Source: Altericroceibacterium spongiae (GTDB lineage Bacteria > Pseudomonadota > Alphaproteobacteria > Sphingomonadales > Sphingomonadaceae). Taken from it: a stretch of 64,000 nt of DNA. The translations under genes were made by a program, and so were the position numbers. Below the pieces are notes generated by a model. The model made no database searches. It was not told where the DNA came from and was given only the letters and a program-made list of their open reading frames with translations. Positions within the stretch are counted from its first letter, which is position 1; each line of letters starts with the position of its first letter. Of the stretch, positions 18,435 through 26,296 are shown in pieces. The stretch spans positions 248,001-312,000 of the forward strand of contig NZ_RAPF01000002.1 of NCBI RefSeq assembly GCF_003610805.1. Direction: 5' to 3'.

Positions 18435-18602
18435 ATGGCGAAGCCCGCAACTGTCAAGATCAAGCTGGTCTCCACTGCTGACACCGGCTTCTTTTACGTC
18501 ACCAAGAAGAACCCGCGCAATCAGACCGAGAAGTTTACTTTCCGTAAGTATGACCCGGTCGTACGCAAGCATGTCGAGTTCAAGGAAGCCAAGATCAAGT
18601 AA
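18435..18602 (+). CDS. rpmG: 50S ribosomal protein L33
   Basis: A 55-residue protein beginning [20 protein letters not shown] and ending [11 protein letters not shown], the unmistakable L33 pattern with [10 protein letters not shown] and KYDPVVRKH. It lacks the zinc-binding cysteines, so it is the Cys-minus form, as usual in alphaproteobacteria. AGGATCACGCC precedes the ATG. The gene sits downstream of arfB with two hairpins in the intervening leader. Confidence 0.97.
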   Translation: MAKPATVKIKLVSTADTGFFYVTKKNPRNQTEKFTFRKYDPVVRKHVEFKEAKIK

Positions 18603-18607
18603 TCTTG

Positions 18608-18644
18608 GGTTCCTGCCTGAACCGCAGGAACCAGGCAGGTTCAG
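18608..18644 (+). promoter_or_regulatory. Mutually exclusive hairpins between rpmG and lolA
   Basis: GGTTCCTGC (18608-18616) pairs with GCAGGAACC (18624-18632). The loop of that stem, CTGAACC (18617-18623), can alternatively pair with GGTTCAG (18638-18644). No T-run follows. This could be an mRNA 3'-end structure for rpmG or a switch in the lolA leader. Confidence 0.4.
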
Positions 18645-18679
18645 TGCGGGTTCAATGGCGTAATGCTTTTGGAACTCGT

Positions 18680-19351
18680 ATGACAGACAAACTCGCTTTT
18701 TATGCTCGTAAACCAGCCCGTGCCATGATGGCCGGGCTGCTCGCTTTTGCTTTGCCGGTTGCTGTTGTAGCCCCGGCCGATACTGCTATGGCTGCGAATG
18801 ACGATGCGCAGCTCGATAAAGCGGTTACTGCATTGCGCGCAATTTCCACCATGAAAGCCGATTTCACCCAGACTGACCGGTCCGGGCAAGTGGTACGTGG
18901 TGAATTGACGCTCAAACGGCCGGGCAAGATTCGGTTTGAATATGAAGATGCGGTCAACATGCTGATCGTTTCGAATGGCAAGGTGTTCACACTGGTGGAT
19001 TACGATGTCCGTCAGGTCGAACGCTGGCCGATCAGCAAGTCCCCTCTTGGCGCATTGCTCGACCCGGAACGCGATGTGAGGCAATATGGCACGGTCCAGC
19101 CCACCGGGGACTCCAATGTTATCAGTGTACAGGTACGCGATCCGAAAAAGCCTGAATTCGGTACAATTACGTTGATTTTCGTTCGCGATTCATCGGCTCC
19201 GGGTGGCTACAAGCTGGCAAGCTGGGTGGCACTCGATTCGCAGAACAAGCGAACCACTGTACGCCTCGATAATCAGCGCTACGGGGTGTCGGTGAAGGAT
19301 TCCGCTTTCACATATAAGGACCCGCGACCCTCATCCCGTCGGCCTAAGTGA
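18680..19351 (+). CDS. lolA: LolA-like outer-membrane lipoprotein carrier protein
   Basis: 223 residues with a signal peptide ending near AMAAND. The mature part matches the LolA fold: AISTMKADFTQTDRSG, RGELTLKRPGKIRFEYE, LIVSNGKVFTLVDYD and KSPLGALLDPE. LolA carries lipoproteins across the periplasm from LolCDE to the outer membrane. The window also encodes Lgt and several predicted lipoproteins, consistent with this pathway. The ATG at 18680 is preceded by GGAACTC and gives a complete signal peptide; an upstream frame extension from 18605 does not. Confidence 0.92.
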   Translation: MTDKLAFYARKPARAMMAGLLAFALPVAVVAPADTAMAANDDAQLDKAVTALRAISTMKADFTQTDRSGQVVRGELTLKRPGKIRFEYEDAVNMLIVSNGKVFTLVDYDVRQVERWPISKSPLGALLDPERDVRQYGTVQPTGDSNVISVQVRDPKKPEFGTITLIFVRDSSAPGGYKLASWVALDSQNKRTTVRLDNQRYGVSVKDSAFTYKDPRPSSRRPK

Positions 19352-19410
19352 ACCGCTTGTCGCAGCAGCCGGTTTCTTAACCGACTTGCGGATTTTGTTC
19401 ATAATACCGA

Positions 19411-19553
19411 AAGGCATAAACGCCTAGACAGAATGGGCAAGGCAGCGAAGACCGGGTTTCCCCCCTGTTGCCCCGGTTTCGACAAACGCCTTGCAAGCGT
19501 GACGAACGCTCAAGAGAAACCCTCGTCCCCATGCCCCCGGGGCGAGGGTTTTT
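19411..19553 (+). ncRNA. Candidate small RNA with four hairpins and an intrinsic terminator
   Basis: The 260-bp gap between lolA and xthA contains no convincing reading frame but a chain of hairpins. These are AGGC/GCCT (19412-19425); an outer stem GCAAGGC/GCCTTGC (19437-19443 with 19488-19494) enclosing ACCGGG/CCCGGT (19451-19456 with 19472-19477) with a C-rich loop; a short AGCG/CGCT stem (19496-19510); and a strong terminator. A CATAAT -10-like hexamer at 19400-19405 would start transcription near 19411. The unpaired TTTCCCCCC in the loop could base-pair with Shine-Dalgarno sequences. The family is unknown to me and the 5' end is a guess. Confidence 0.55.
19517..19553 (+). terminator. Intrinsic terminator of the candidate sRNA
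   Basis: AAACCCTCG (19517-19525) pairs with CGAGGGTTT (19543-19551), and CCCC (19527-19530) with GGGG (19539-19542) after a one-base bulge. It ends in TTTTT and lies 60 bases before xthA. Confidence 0.85.
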
Positions 19554-19612
19554 CCATATCCGGTCGGGCCTGACAGCTTGCAGCCCTCCTATACGCCCCC
19601 TAAAGCCCTCCC

Positions 19613-20407
19613 ATGGTCAAGATCACGAGCTGGAACATCAATTCGGTACGTTTGCGGATGCCGATCGTCGAACGTTTTCTCCGGGAGGAAGCGCCCGATG
19701 TCCTGTGCCTGCAGGAGATCAAGACGGTTGAGGAGCTGTTTCCCTTTAAGGCTTTCGAAGAGTTGGGATACACCTATCACGCTGTTCACGGTCAGAAAGG
19801 GTATCACGGAGTGGCCACGGTCAGCCGAATTCCCCTTCGGGAATTTTCCCGGCATGACTGGCAGGATAACGGTGAAGCGCGCCATGTTGGTGTGGAGCTG
19901 CTGGGGCCGGGACAAGGCATGATTCTGGAGAATGTCTATATTCCTGCCGGAGGTGATGTTCCCGATCGTGAGGTGAATGTAAAATTCGGGCAGAAGCTCG
20001 ATTTTCTGGAGCGTATGACACGCTGGGCCGAGGCTATCGATCGGCCGACCATGATTGTTGGTGATTTCAATATTGCGCCACTTGAAAGCGATGTGTGGAG
20101 CCACAAGCAACTTCTGAAGGTAGTCAGCCACACACCGATCGAAGTGGAAGCTTTGCAGCGTTTCAGGGATGCGCATGGCTGGACCGATATCGGGCGCGAC
20201 CATATCCTTGATCCTGAACGCTATTATAGCTGGTGGAGCTATCGCTCCAAGGACTGGAAGAAAAACGACCGGGGGCGGCGGCTCGATCATATGTGGGCTT
20301 CGCCTGAGCTGGCGGGGCAGGCGGTTGGCCATAGTGTGCTGGAAGCTGCCCGGGACTGGGAAAAACCCTCGGATCACGTGCCGATTACCACGGAGTTTGA
20401 TCTCTGA
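19613..20407 (+). CDS. xthA: Exodeoxyribonuclease III
   Basis: 264 residues, the typical length. The endonuclease/exonuclease/phosphatase fold is marked by ITSWNINSVR, LCLQEIKT (metal-binding Glu), PTMIVGDFNIAP (Asp/Asn), RRLDHMW and the terminal SDHVPI (catalytic Asp-His). It acts as AP endonuclease and 3'-5' exonuclease in base excision repair. ribA follows nine bases after the stop, so the two are probably cotranscribed. The start has no strong ribosome-binding site, but the protein begins exactly where the family does. Confidence 0.95.
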   Translation: MVKITSWNINSVRLRMPIVERFLREEAPDVLCLQEIKTVEELFPFKAFEELGYTYHAVHGQKGYHGVATVSRIPLREFSRHDWQDNGEARHVGVELLGPGQGMILENVYIPAGGDVPDREVNVKFGQKLDFLERMTRWAEAIDRPTMIVGDFNIAPLESDVWSHKQLLKVVSHTPIEVEALQRFRDAHGWTDIGRDHILDPERYYSWWSYRSKDWKKNDRGRRLDHMWASPELAGQAVGHSVLEAARDWEKPSDHVPITTEFDL

Positions 20408-20415
20408 TTCCGACC

Positions 20416-21477
20416 GTGCCATCCCCGTCCCGCCGTGTTGCGCAGGCGGTGGATGCTTTGCGCCATGGCTGGCCGCTGGCCATTGAGGGCGCTCCCATAC
20501 TGGCGCCGGTGGAAACCTCGGCGAGGCACGATTTGCGGGCCCGGCATATGCTCCTTGGAGCGAGCCGTGCAGCGACCTTGAAGCTGACCAATCAGCGCGA
20601 GGCTGCGCGTGATGAAGGGCCGGTACTGTTGCGCGGTGCAGAGCCCTTTACGCTGATTGCAGCTTTACCGGTGGCCGATCCTTCACGCGATCTGGAAAGC
20701 CCGTTGAAAGGGCCGTTCCGGGCGGAGATACTTGACTGGCAACAGGCGGCCGATACGGCATTGGAACTGGCCCGAATCGCCGGAATTCTGCCGGCTTTTC
20801 TGGTCGCACCGGACAATGCCGAAGAGGCGCAGCCGGTGGAGTCAGGCGATCTGGAGGCTTGGCGCGATGCAACTTCGCTGGCCATCGCAACACGTGCCCG
20901 ACTGCCGGTTGAGGCTTGCGAAAATGCGGAAATCGTGGCTTTCCGCTCGCCCGATGATATGCGGGAGCATGTGGCACTGATTGTGGGGAATCCCTCGGGT
21001 GAAACCACGCCGCTGGTGCGGTTGCATTCGGAATGTCTGACCGGCGATATTCTGGGCAGTCTCAAATGCGATTGCGGGCCGCAACTCGATGCGGCTTTGC
21101 GCGCTATGGCGCAGGAATCTGCGAAAAATGGCGGTTGGGGCGTGTTGCTCTATCTGAGGCAGGAAGGGCGCGGGATCGGTCTTATCAACAAGTTGCGCGC
21201 CTATCGCTTGCAGGATCAGGGATTCGATACGCTGGAAGCCAATCGGCGGCTGGGATTGCCGGAAGAGGCAAGAGACTTTCCGGTGGCGGCAAAAATGCTG
21301 GATTTACTGGGGGTTGAGGCTATCCGGCTAATGACCAACAATCCTGAAAAAGTTACCGCTCTGGAAGGAGCGGGAATGCGGGTTGTGGAACGGGTTCCGC
21401 ATCAGTTGCCAGCCAATCGGCATAATGCGCATTATCTCGATACCAAACGTGATCGGGCGGGTCATCTGCTTGATTAA
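20416..21477 (+). CDS. ribA: GTP cyclohydrolase II
   Basis: 353 residues. The C-terminal half is GTP cyclohydrolase II: zinc cysteines in ECLTGDILGSLKCDCG, GTP-binding LYLRQEGRGIGL and NPEKVTALEGAG. It opens GTP to the first pyrimidine intermediate of riboflavin. The N-terminal 170 residues have no DHBP-synthase motifs. They are the extra domain seen in RibA proteins of alphaproteobacteria, with unclear function. The start codon is GTG, eight bases after the xthA stop. Confidence 0.93.
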   Translation: MPSPSRRVAQAVDALRHGWPLAIEGAPILAPVETSARHDLRARHMLLGASRAATLKLTNQREAARDEGPVLLRGAEPFTLIAALPVADPSRDLESPLKGPFRAEILDWQQAADTALELARIAGILPAFLVAPDNAEEAQPVESGDLEAWRDATSLAIATRARLPVEACENAEIVAFRSPDDMREHVALIVGNPSGETTPLVRLHSECLTGDILGSLKCDCGPQLDAALRAMAQESAKNGGWGVLLYLRQEGRGIGLINKLRAYRLQDQGFDTLEANRRLGLPEEARDFPVAAKMLDLLGVEAIRLMTNNPEKVTALEGAGMRVVERVPHQLPANRHNAHYLDTKRDRAGHLLD

Positions 21478-21496
21478 TAAGAGGAAAAATCGTCTT

Positions 21497-21763
21497 TTAG
21501 CGTAGCTGACTGTCTTTGCTGCCGCGGCGATTGAAGGCTGAGGATGCCCGGCTGGTGCGATCGCGTTCCTGCTGACAGGCAACGCAGGTCCGCGCCCCGG
21601 GAAGGGCTTTGCGACGGGCTTCGGGAATTTCCTCCCCGCATTCCTCGCAATATAAACTTCCTTCACGATTTGAAAGGTTTGCGCGTGCCCTTTGCACCGC
21701 ATCGCTGATTGTATCGTCGATCTGTTCCTGCACCGCGCCATCGCGGCTCCAGCCACCTGCCAT
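21497..21763 (-). CDS. TraR/DksA-type C4 zinc-finger protein
   Basis: 88 residues. The four-cysteine zinc finger is YCEECGEEIPEARR with CVACQ following, at about residues 39-63. The length is that of TraR and short DksA-like proteins, which enter the RNA polymerase secondary channel. The acidic coiled-coil tip is reduced (EQIDDTISDAVQRARANL), so it may be a TraR-like modulator or an uncharacterised relative. An excellent AAGGAGG lies five bases before the ATG. It lies downstream of a beta-helix gene on the same strand. Confidence 0.88.
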   Translation of the reverse strand: MAGGWSRDGAVQEQIDDTISDAVQRARANLSNREGSLYCEECGEEIPEARRKALPGARTCVACQQERDRTSRASSAFNRRGSKDSQLR

Positions 21764-21845
21764 GGGAAACCTCCTTGCACAGGATCAATCGACAAGGGGG
21801 CCAGAGCGTTCCCTAACAGGGCCAGACCGGCCCCGAAGAGGGCCA

Positions 21846-22835
21846 TTAACGCTTTTCATAGGGCCTGATACCGTTGCTCAGCGCATTGCCTTCCATATCG
21901 AGCTGATCGTCCGACCAGTTGGCGACGAACACCGTGCTCCATCCGACTCCCGGAGCCAGTCGGGCATCATTGCCGACAATCGTCAGCCCGGCGGAAGAAT
22001 TGTGACGGTTCTCGGCCGCCACGGCGATCAGTGCGGAGTGATTTTCCTTGTCGCGCCCCTGCACGAACCAGTTATTGCTGATCTGCCCGGTCGCCCCGGC
22101 TGGCAGATCGATCATGTAATTGGTCGCCCGCCCCTGCGAATCGTCGAAACTGCAACTGGCGATCTGCACCTGCCCGGCCCGGGATTTTACATAATGGCCG
22201 CCGCGCCCTTTCTCGAATCGGCTGCGGGTGACGCGCAGCAATTTGTAATCGCCGATATAGAGCGAATGGGCGCAACCGCCCGGTCCCGCGCAGGTGCCCA
22301 GCCCGGTGAAAGTCGAGCGGTCGATGACAATGGTGCCGGTCGGGTCGCCAGCGCTCAGAATGCCCTGCTGGCTGTTCTGAAACCAGCTTTCCGCCACAGT
22401 CAGATCGCCACCTTCGAGGCGGATGCCGGCCCCGTTATAATCGCGCACTTCGATATTGCGGAAAGTGAGCCCCGACACTTCGGCGCTTTGCCCGCGCAAT
22501 ACCAGCGCGGCTTTACCTTCGCAGGCGACGCCGTCGAAAATCACTGTGCCCGGCTCTTCGGCGAGATAGGAAATCGCGCCCCCTTCCTGCACCGCGCATT
22601 CGCGATAGGTGCCCGGCGCAATCGAAATCGTGCCGCTGCCCGTGCCGATGGCTTTCACTGCCGCCTGCAATGTAGGGAAATGCTGCCCCGTGCCGGCCAG
22701 GGTGAAAGGCGCGTTGCCGCTCTGCGCCCATGCGGCATTGCCGGACAGGGAAAGCCCTGCGGCCAGACACAGCGCAATGCCGGGCAGATGTTTCATCGAA
22801 AAACGTGCCGCGATTGCGGAAGGGTTTCTATCCAT
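21846..22835 (-). CDS. Exported right-handed parallel beta-helix protein
   Basis: 329 residues with a signal peptide (LPGIALCLAAGLSLSGNAAWAQ). The mature part shows repeating beta-helix coils, with periodic isoleucine/valine and asparagine turns (GLTFRNIEVRDYNGAGIRLEGG, with later turns such as SWFQNSQQGIL and GNALSNGI). This fold occurs in pectate lyase-like and other carbohydrate-active proteins, but I see no catalytic set, so the function is unassigned. The start is uncertain: the ATG at 22835 is taken, while 22796 would begin directly at the signal peptide (MKHLPG). It lies downstream of recQ on the same strand, separated by 67 bases. Confidence 0.85.
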   Translation of the reverse strand: MDRNPSAIAARFSMKHLPGIALCLAAGLSLSGNAAWAQSGNAPFTLAGTGQHFPTLQAAVKAIGTGSGTISIAPGTYRECAVQEGGAISYLAEEPGTVIFDGVACEGKAALVLRGQSAEVSGLTFRNIEVRDYNGAGIRLEGGDLTVAESWFQNSQQGILSAGDPTGTIVIDRSTFTGLGTCAGPGGCAHSLYIGDYKLLRVTRSRFEKGRGGHYVKSRAGQVQIASCSFDDSQGRATNYMIDLPAGATGQISNNWFVQGRDKENHSALIAVAAENRHNSSAGLTIVGNDARLAPGVGWSTVFVANWSDDQLDMEGNALSNGIRPYEKR

Positions 22836-22902
22836 GGCCGGTCGTCCTGCCCCCAAACGGTTAATAATGCCGTAAGGATAAGGCGGTGGAGCGCCAGAGC
22901 AA

Positions 22903-24690
22903 TCAATATTGGCGGATCACGGCCAGAAAAGCATCGCCATAGGCATCGAGCTTCTTCTGCCCGACTCCGCTGATCCGGCCCATTTCGCTGAGGCTGGACG
23001 GGGAAGAGAGCGCCATTTCGCGCAGCACCGCATCGTGAAAGATCACATAAGGCGGCACACCGGCCTGTTCGGCCATTTCGCGGCGCAGGGTGCGCAGCGC
23101 TTCGAACAGCGGATTGCCCACCGGATTCGCATCCTGACTGGCTCGCTTTCCGCGCGAGCGGCTGCGGGCCGGAGGCCGGGCAATCGAAACCGGTTTTTCG
23201 CCCAGCAGAATGGCCCGCGCAGCACCGCCCAGCGCCAGCCCGTTATGTTCGGTCTGTACCAGCACGCCATGGGCTTTCAGCGTGTGGACCAGCGGTTGCA
23301 GCAGAGGCGCTTCTTCGCGTTCGACAATGCCGAACACGCTGAGATTGTCATGCCCGCGCTGGCGCACCCGCTCATCCTCCATGCCGACCAGCACTTTCTG
23401 GATATGGCCGAAACCGAAAGTCTGCCCTGTGCGATAGACCGCGCTCAGCAATTTGCGGGCCAGCTCGGTCGCATCGATTACTTCGGGCGGGGCGAGGCAA
23501 TTGTCGCAATTGCCGCATTGTTCAGGCGGATCTTCGCCGAAATGGCGCAGCAGAATCGCGCGGCGGCAGGCAGGCGTTTCGACCAGTGCGGCCAGCGCGT
23601 CGAGCCTTTTGCGCTCGCCTTCCTGGCGGGCATCGCCCATTTCGCCGAGCCGCTGGCGGGCAATGGCGAAATCTTCCGCGCCCCAGAACATCACCGCCTG
23701 CGAAGGATCGCCGTCACGCCCCGCACGGCCGGTTTCCTGATAATAGGCTTCGATCGATTTGGGGATGCCGGCATGGGCGACAAAGCGGACATCGGGCTTG
23801 TCGATTCCCATGCCGAAGGCCACCGTGGCGACGATCACCATATCTTCGCTGGCGACGAAGGCGGCCTGATTGGCGGCGCGTTCCTCGGGCGGCAGACCGG
23901 CATGATAGGGCAGCACGTCGCGCCCTGTGGCAGCGGCGAGTTTGACCGCCATATCCTCCACCTTGCGCCGGGTGGGGGCATAGACGATGCCGGGGCCGGG
24001 CTCGTCTTCCATCAGCCGGGCAATCTGGCGCACCGGATTGTCGCGGTGGCGAATCGTGTAGCGGATATTGGGCCGGTCGAATCCGGCCACGATCAGCCCG
24101 TCTTCGGGGATGCCGAGCTGGGTGAGAATATCGCCGCGCGTATGATGATCGGCAGTCGCCGTCAGAGCGAGGCGCGGCACTTCGGGGAAACTGTCCAGCA
24201 AGGGGCGCAGCCCGCGATAATCGGGGCGGAAATCATGCCCCCATTCGGAAACGCAATGCGCCTCGTCGATCGCGAAAAGTGCCACCGGGGCACTGGTCAG
24301 AAAATCGAGAAATTGCGGCTGGCTCGCCCTTTCGGGCGCGACATAAAGCAGATCGAGCGTGCCGGCGCGAAAAGCATCCATCGTTTCGCGCCAGTCGGCA
24401 TCGGCGCTGGTCAGCGTGGCGGCGCGCACGCCATTCGCCCGGGCCGAGCGAAGCTGATCGTGCATCAATGCGATCAGTGGCGAGATCACGATGCAGGTGC
24501 CTTCCAGCATCACCGCGGGGAGCTGATAGGTCAGCGATTTGCCTGCCCCGGTAGGCATCACGGCCAGAGTGGACTGCCCGTTCAGCACACGATCCACCAC
24601 CTGCCGTTGTACGCCGCGGAAATCGGGGAAGCCGAACACATGTTGCAGCGTGTCGCGCGGGTCGGGAAGCAGCGTGGTGTCATCAGCCAT
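22903..24690 (-). CDS. recQ: ATP-dependent DNA helicase RecQ
   Basis: 595 residues. The SF2 helicase core has Walker A MPTGAGKS (K51), DEAHCVSEWGHDFR, TATAD, FDRPNIRYTI and the motif VI segment QETGRAGRDG. The RecQ-C-terminal zinc site CGNCDNC follows, and an HRDC domain closes the protein (LRTLRREMAEQAGVPPYVIF). It is a 3'-5' helicase in recombination repair. The gene is complete and of standard length. A long reading frame on the opposite strand over the same bases is a shadow. Confidence 0.97.
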   Translation of the reverse strand: MADDTTLLPDPRDTLQHVFGFPDFRGVQRQVVDRVLNGQSTLAVMPTGAGKSLTYQLPAVMLEGTCIVISPLIALMHDQLRSARANGVRAATLTSADADWRETMDAFRAGTLDLLYVAPERASQPQFLDFLTSAPVALFAIDEAHCVSEWGHDFRPDYRGLRPLLDSFPEVPRLALTATADHHTRGDILTQLGIPEDGLIVAGFDRPNIRYTIRHRDNPVRQIARLMEDEPGPGIVYAPTRRKVEDMAVKLAAATGRDVLPYHAGLPPEERAANQAAFVASEDMVIVATVAFGMGIDKPDVRFVAHAGIPKSIEAYYQETGRAGRDGDPSQAVMFWGAEDFAIARQRLGEMGDARQEGERKRLDALAALVETPACRRAILLRHFGEDPPEQCGNCDNCLAPPEVIDATELARKLLSAVYRTGQTFGFGHIQKVLVGMEDERVRQRGHDNLSVFGIVEREEAPLLQPLVHTLKAHGVLVQTEHNGLALGGAARAILLGEKPVSIARPPARSRSRGKRASQDANPVGNPLFEALRTLRREMAEQAGVPPYVIFHDAVLREMALSSPSSLSEMGRISGVGQKKLDAYGDAFLAVIRQY

Positions 24691-24839
24691 GACGTATCCC
24701 TGCCAGAAGGCACGGGTTTGGGGAACACCTCGCAGTGGGATAATTAACGATTTGCAACCGGGCGTCTCGCGGCTAGTTTGCCCGCCGCGCAGGGAAGCAT
24801 TTGATTCCCTGCATTCGAAATTGATGAAGGGGTTACCCG

Positions 24840-25151
24840 ATGAAGAAGATTGCTTACACCGCCATGGCTTCGGCTTTTGCCCTGGCTCTGGCTGCTTGTG
24901 GCGGCACGGACAACGCCTCGGACGATGCGACGGCCGACAATGTCGAAATGCCCGCTGACGAAGCTATGAGCACGGAAGGCGTGGAAGCGCCGAGCGCGGA
25001 TGACGCTGCCGAAGCTGCAACGGATGCTGCCGAAGCCTCCGAAGATGCTGCCGATGCCACGCAGGCTGCTGCCAATGATGCCGAAGAAGCTGCCAATGAT
25101 GCGGCGGCTGCGGCAGAAGCCGCCACCAAGGCTGCTGAAGACGATATGTAA
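24840..25151 (+). CDS. Small alanine-rich acidic lipoprotein
   Basis: 103 residues. An N-terminal lipobox LALAACGG predicts diacylglyceryl attachment at the cysteine after cleavage. The mature 80 residues consist almost only of A, D, E, T and N in repeats of the form AAEAATDAAEASEDAADAT, likely helical. There is no C-terminal lysine for linkage to peptidoglycan. It has AAGGGG as ribosome-binding site and a strong terminator after the stop. It resembles the 85-residue lipoprotein at 27330-27587. Function unknown; a structural envelope role is possible. Confidence 0.82.
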   Translation: MKKIAYTAMASAFALALAACGGTDNASDDATADNVEMPADEAMSTEGVEAPSADDAAEAATDAAEASEDAADATQAAANDAEEAANDAAAAAEAATKAAEDDM

Positions 25152-25177
25152 TTCAAGGCCGTTATGGCTTGTGATGC

Positions 25178-25214
25178 AAAAGCGGGCGGAGCCGGGTGCT
25201 CTGCCCGCTTTTTT
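25178..25214 (+). terminator. Intrinsic terminator after the alanine-rich lipoprotein
   Basis: AAAAGCGGGC (25178-25187) pairs with GCCCGCTTTT (25203-25212) and is followed by further Ts. Confidence 0.85.
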
Positions 25215-25332
25215 GCTGGCACCGGGAAGGCGGTTCGGGCTGCGCGCCTTGCCGGTATTATTGCCCGCTGGCGGAGGATGCCGTTATGATGCCGGCCTAT
25301 CCTTCGTTCATATGCTGAGGACTGTTTCTGAA

Positions 25333-25584
25333 ATGCCCCGAATTTCGCTGCCTTTCCTTCTGCTGATGACCCTCTCATCGACCCTCGCCGCCTGCCAGAA
25401 AAGTGACAGCGATCCTGGCCCCGGCGGGGTTACTGTGGGGGAAGCCAAAGCGCTGGATGAGGCGGCCGAAATGCTGGAAAAGCCACAATTGCCCGAGGAA
25501 GCGCTGGAGCCCGGGCAGGAACCCGCGCCCGACGAACAACAGGCCAGGCCGCAGGAAGTGTCCGAAGGTCCCGAGGGGGCCTGA
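25333..25584 (+). CDS. Small predicted lipoprotein
   Basis: 83 residues. The signal peptide (MPRISLPFLLLMTLSSTLAA) ends in a lipobox cysteine (LAAC). The mature part is short, acidic and rich in proline and glutamate (EEALEPGQEPAPDEQQ), probably disordered. The ATG at 25333 is chosen because GAGGA lies about 11 bases upstream; an in-frame ATG at 25312 lacks a ribosome-binding site. A hairpin (25592-25612) follows the stop. Function unknown; such small lipoproteins are common near the envelope genes of this group. Confidence 0.65.
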   Translation: MPRISLPFLLLMTLSSTLAACQKSDSDPGPGGVTVGEAKALDEAAEMLEKPQLPEEALEPGQEPAPDEQQARPQEVSEGPEGA

Positions 25585-25683
25585 ACGGCATGGGCACATT
25601 CCGGTAGTGCCCGCCGGTATTTTGATGCCGTCAATGCCGCGCGCTTGAGCTTTTTTGCCGAAAGCGGACGGTAAAAAGCCGGT

Positions 25684-26058
25684 CTACAGGTCGCCGATCC
25701 GGGAGCAGTGGCCGGCTGCGACACGCCATCCCTGTGCGCCCTTATGCCAGAGACGGGTATAAGCGAAGATGCCCGACACCGGATGCTGATCGTATGTCGC
25801 TTCGAGCTTTGCCTTGGTCATGGCGACGATAAAGCCATGGACGGGGTGGAGCGCTGTCTCGAACAGATCGAGCTGCTGAATCTGCAAGGTCCGGCTACGA
25901 TGCGCTTCCAGATCCTCCGTCTTGGTCGTTACATCTCCCATCGGACCCGTGAAGACGAGATCATCTTCGATCAGTTCGGACAAGGTCTCCACATCGCCCG
26001 CCACCATGGCGGCCCGCAGGCGCTCTTCGCAGTTCAGTACGTCCTGTTTCTGGTTCAT
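25684..26058 (-). CDS. NTF2-like (SnoaL/DUF4440-type) protein
   Basis: 124 residues with the NTF2-like pattern: an N-terminal helix (EERLRAAMVAGDVETLSELI), then DDLVFTGPMGD, a central IVAMTKAKLEATY strand and a terminal YTRLWHKGAQGWRVAAGH strand. Such cone-shaped folds bind small hydrophobic molecules or act as isomerases; no catalytic residues can be assigned. It is divergent from phenylalanine hydroxylase, with 238 bp between the starts. Confidence 0.83.
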   Translation of the reverse strand: MNQKQDVLNCEERLRAAMVAGDVETLSELIEDDLVFTGPMGDVTTKTEDLEAHRSRTLQIQQLDLFETALHPVHGFIVAMTKAKLEATYDQHPVSGIFAYTRLWHKGAQGWRVAAGHCSRIGDL

Positions 26059-26296
26059 GGCTACTCTTCATATTTTCGATTGCCGCAAGCGGTACAGCCG
26101 GTTGTCCTCCTATGGAAGGGCGGCGTGGGCGCGTTTCTCCACCAAATTATGCCATTGGGGTTTCCATTGGATTCTGGTCGTTCGCCATCGCGCCATCCCT
26201 GTCTCTAAGTCTTTCCTTTCGCCGGATTTTCCTCTGTGGAACCTTTGCAATGATTTGCTTTCACATGGTTTGAATGGTATTGTTTCATTCGTAACC

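Noticed and set aside
19433-19573. Short frame inside the candidate sRNA region
   Set aside because: It has no ribosome-binding site and runs straight through the terminator stem.
22909-24747. Long plus-strand open frame across recQ
   Set aside because: It is antisense to a clear RecQ with all helicase motifs; no motifs or ribosome-binding site of its own.
25922-26296. Upstream extension of the phhA frame
   Set aside because: It overlaps the NTF2-like gene on the other strand and has no homology to phenylalanine hydroxylase N-termini.
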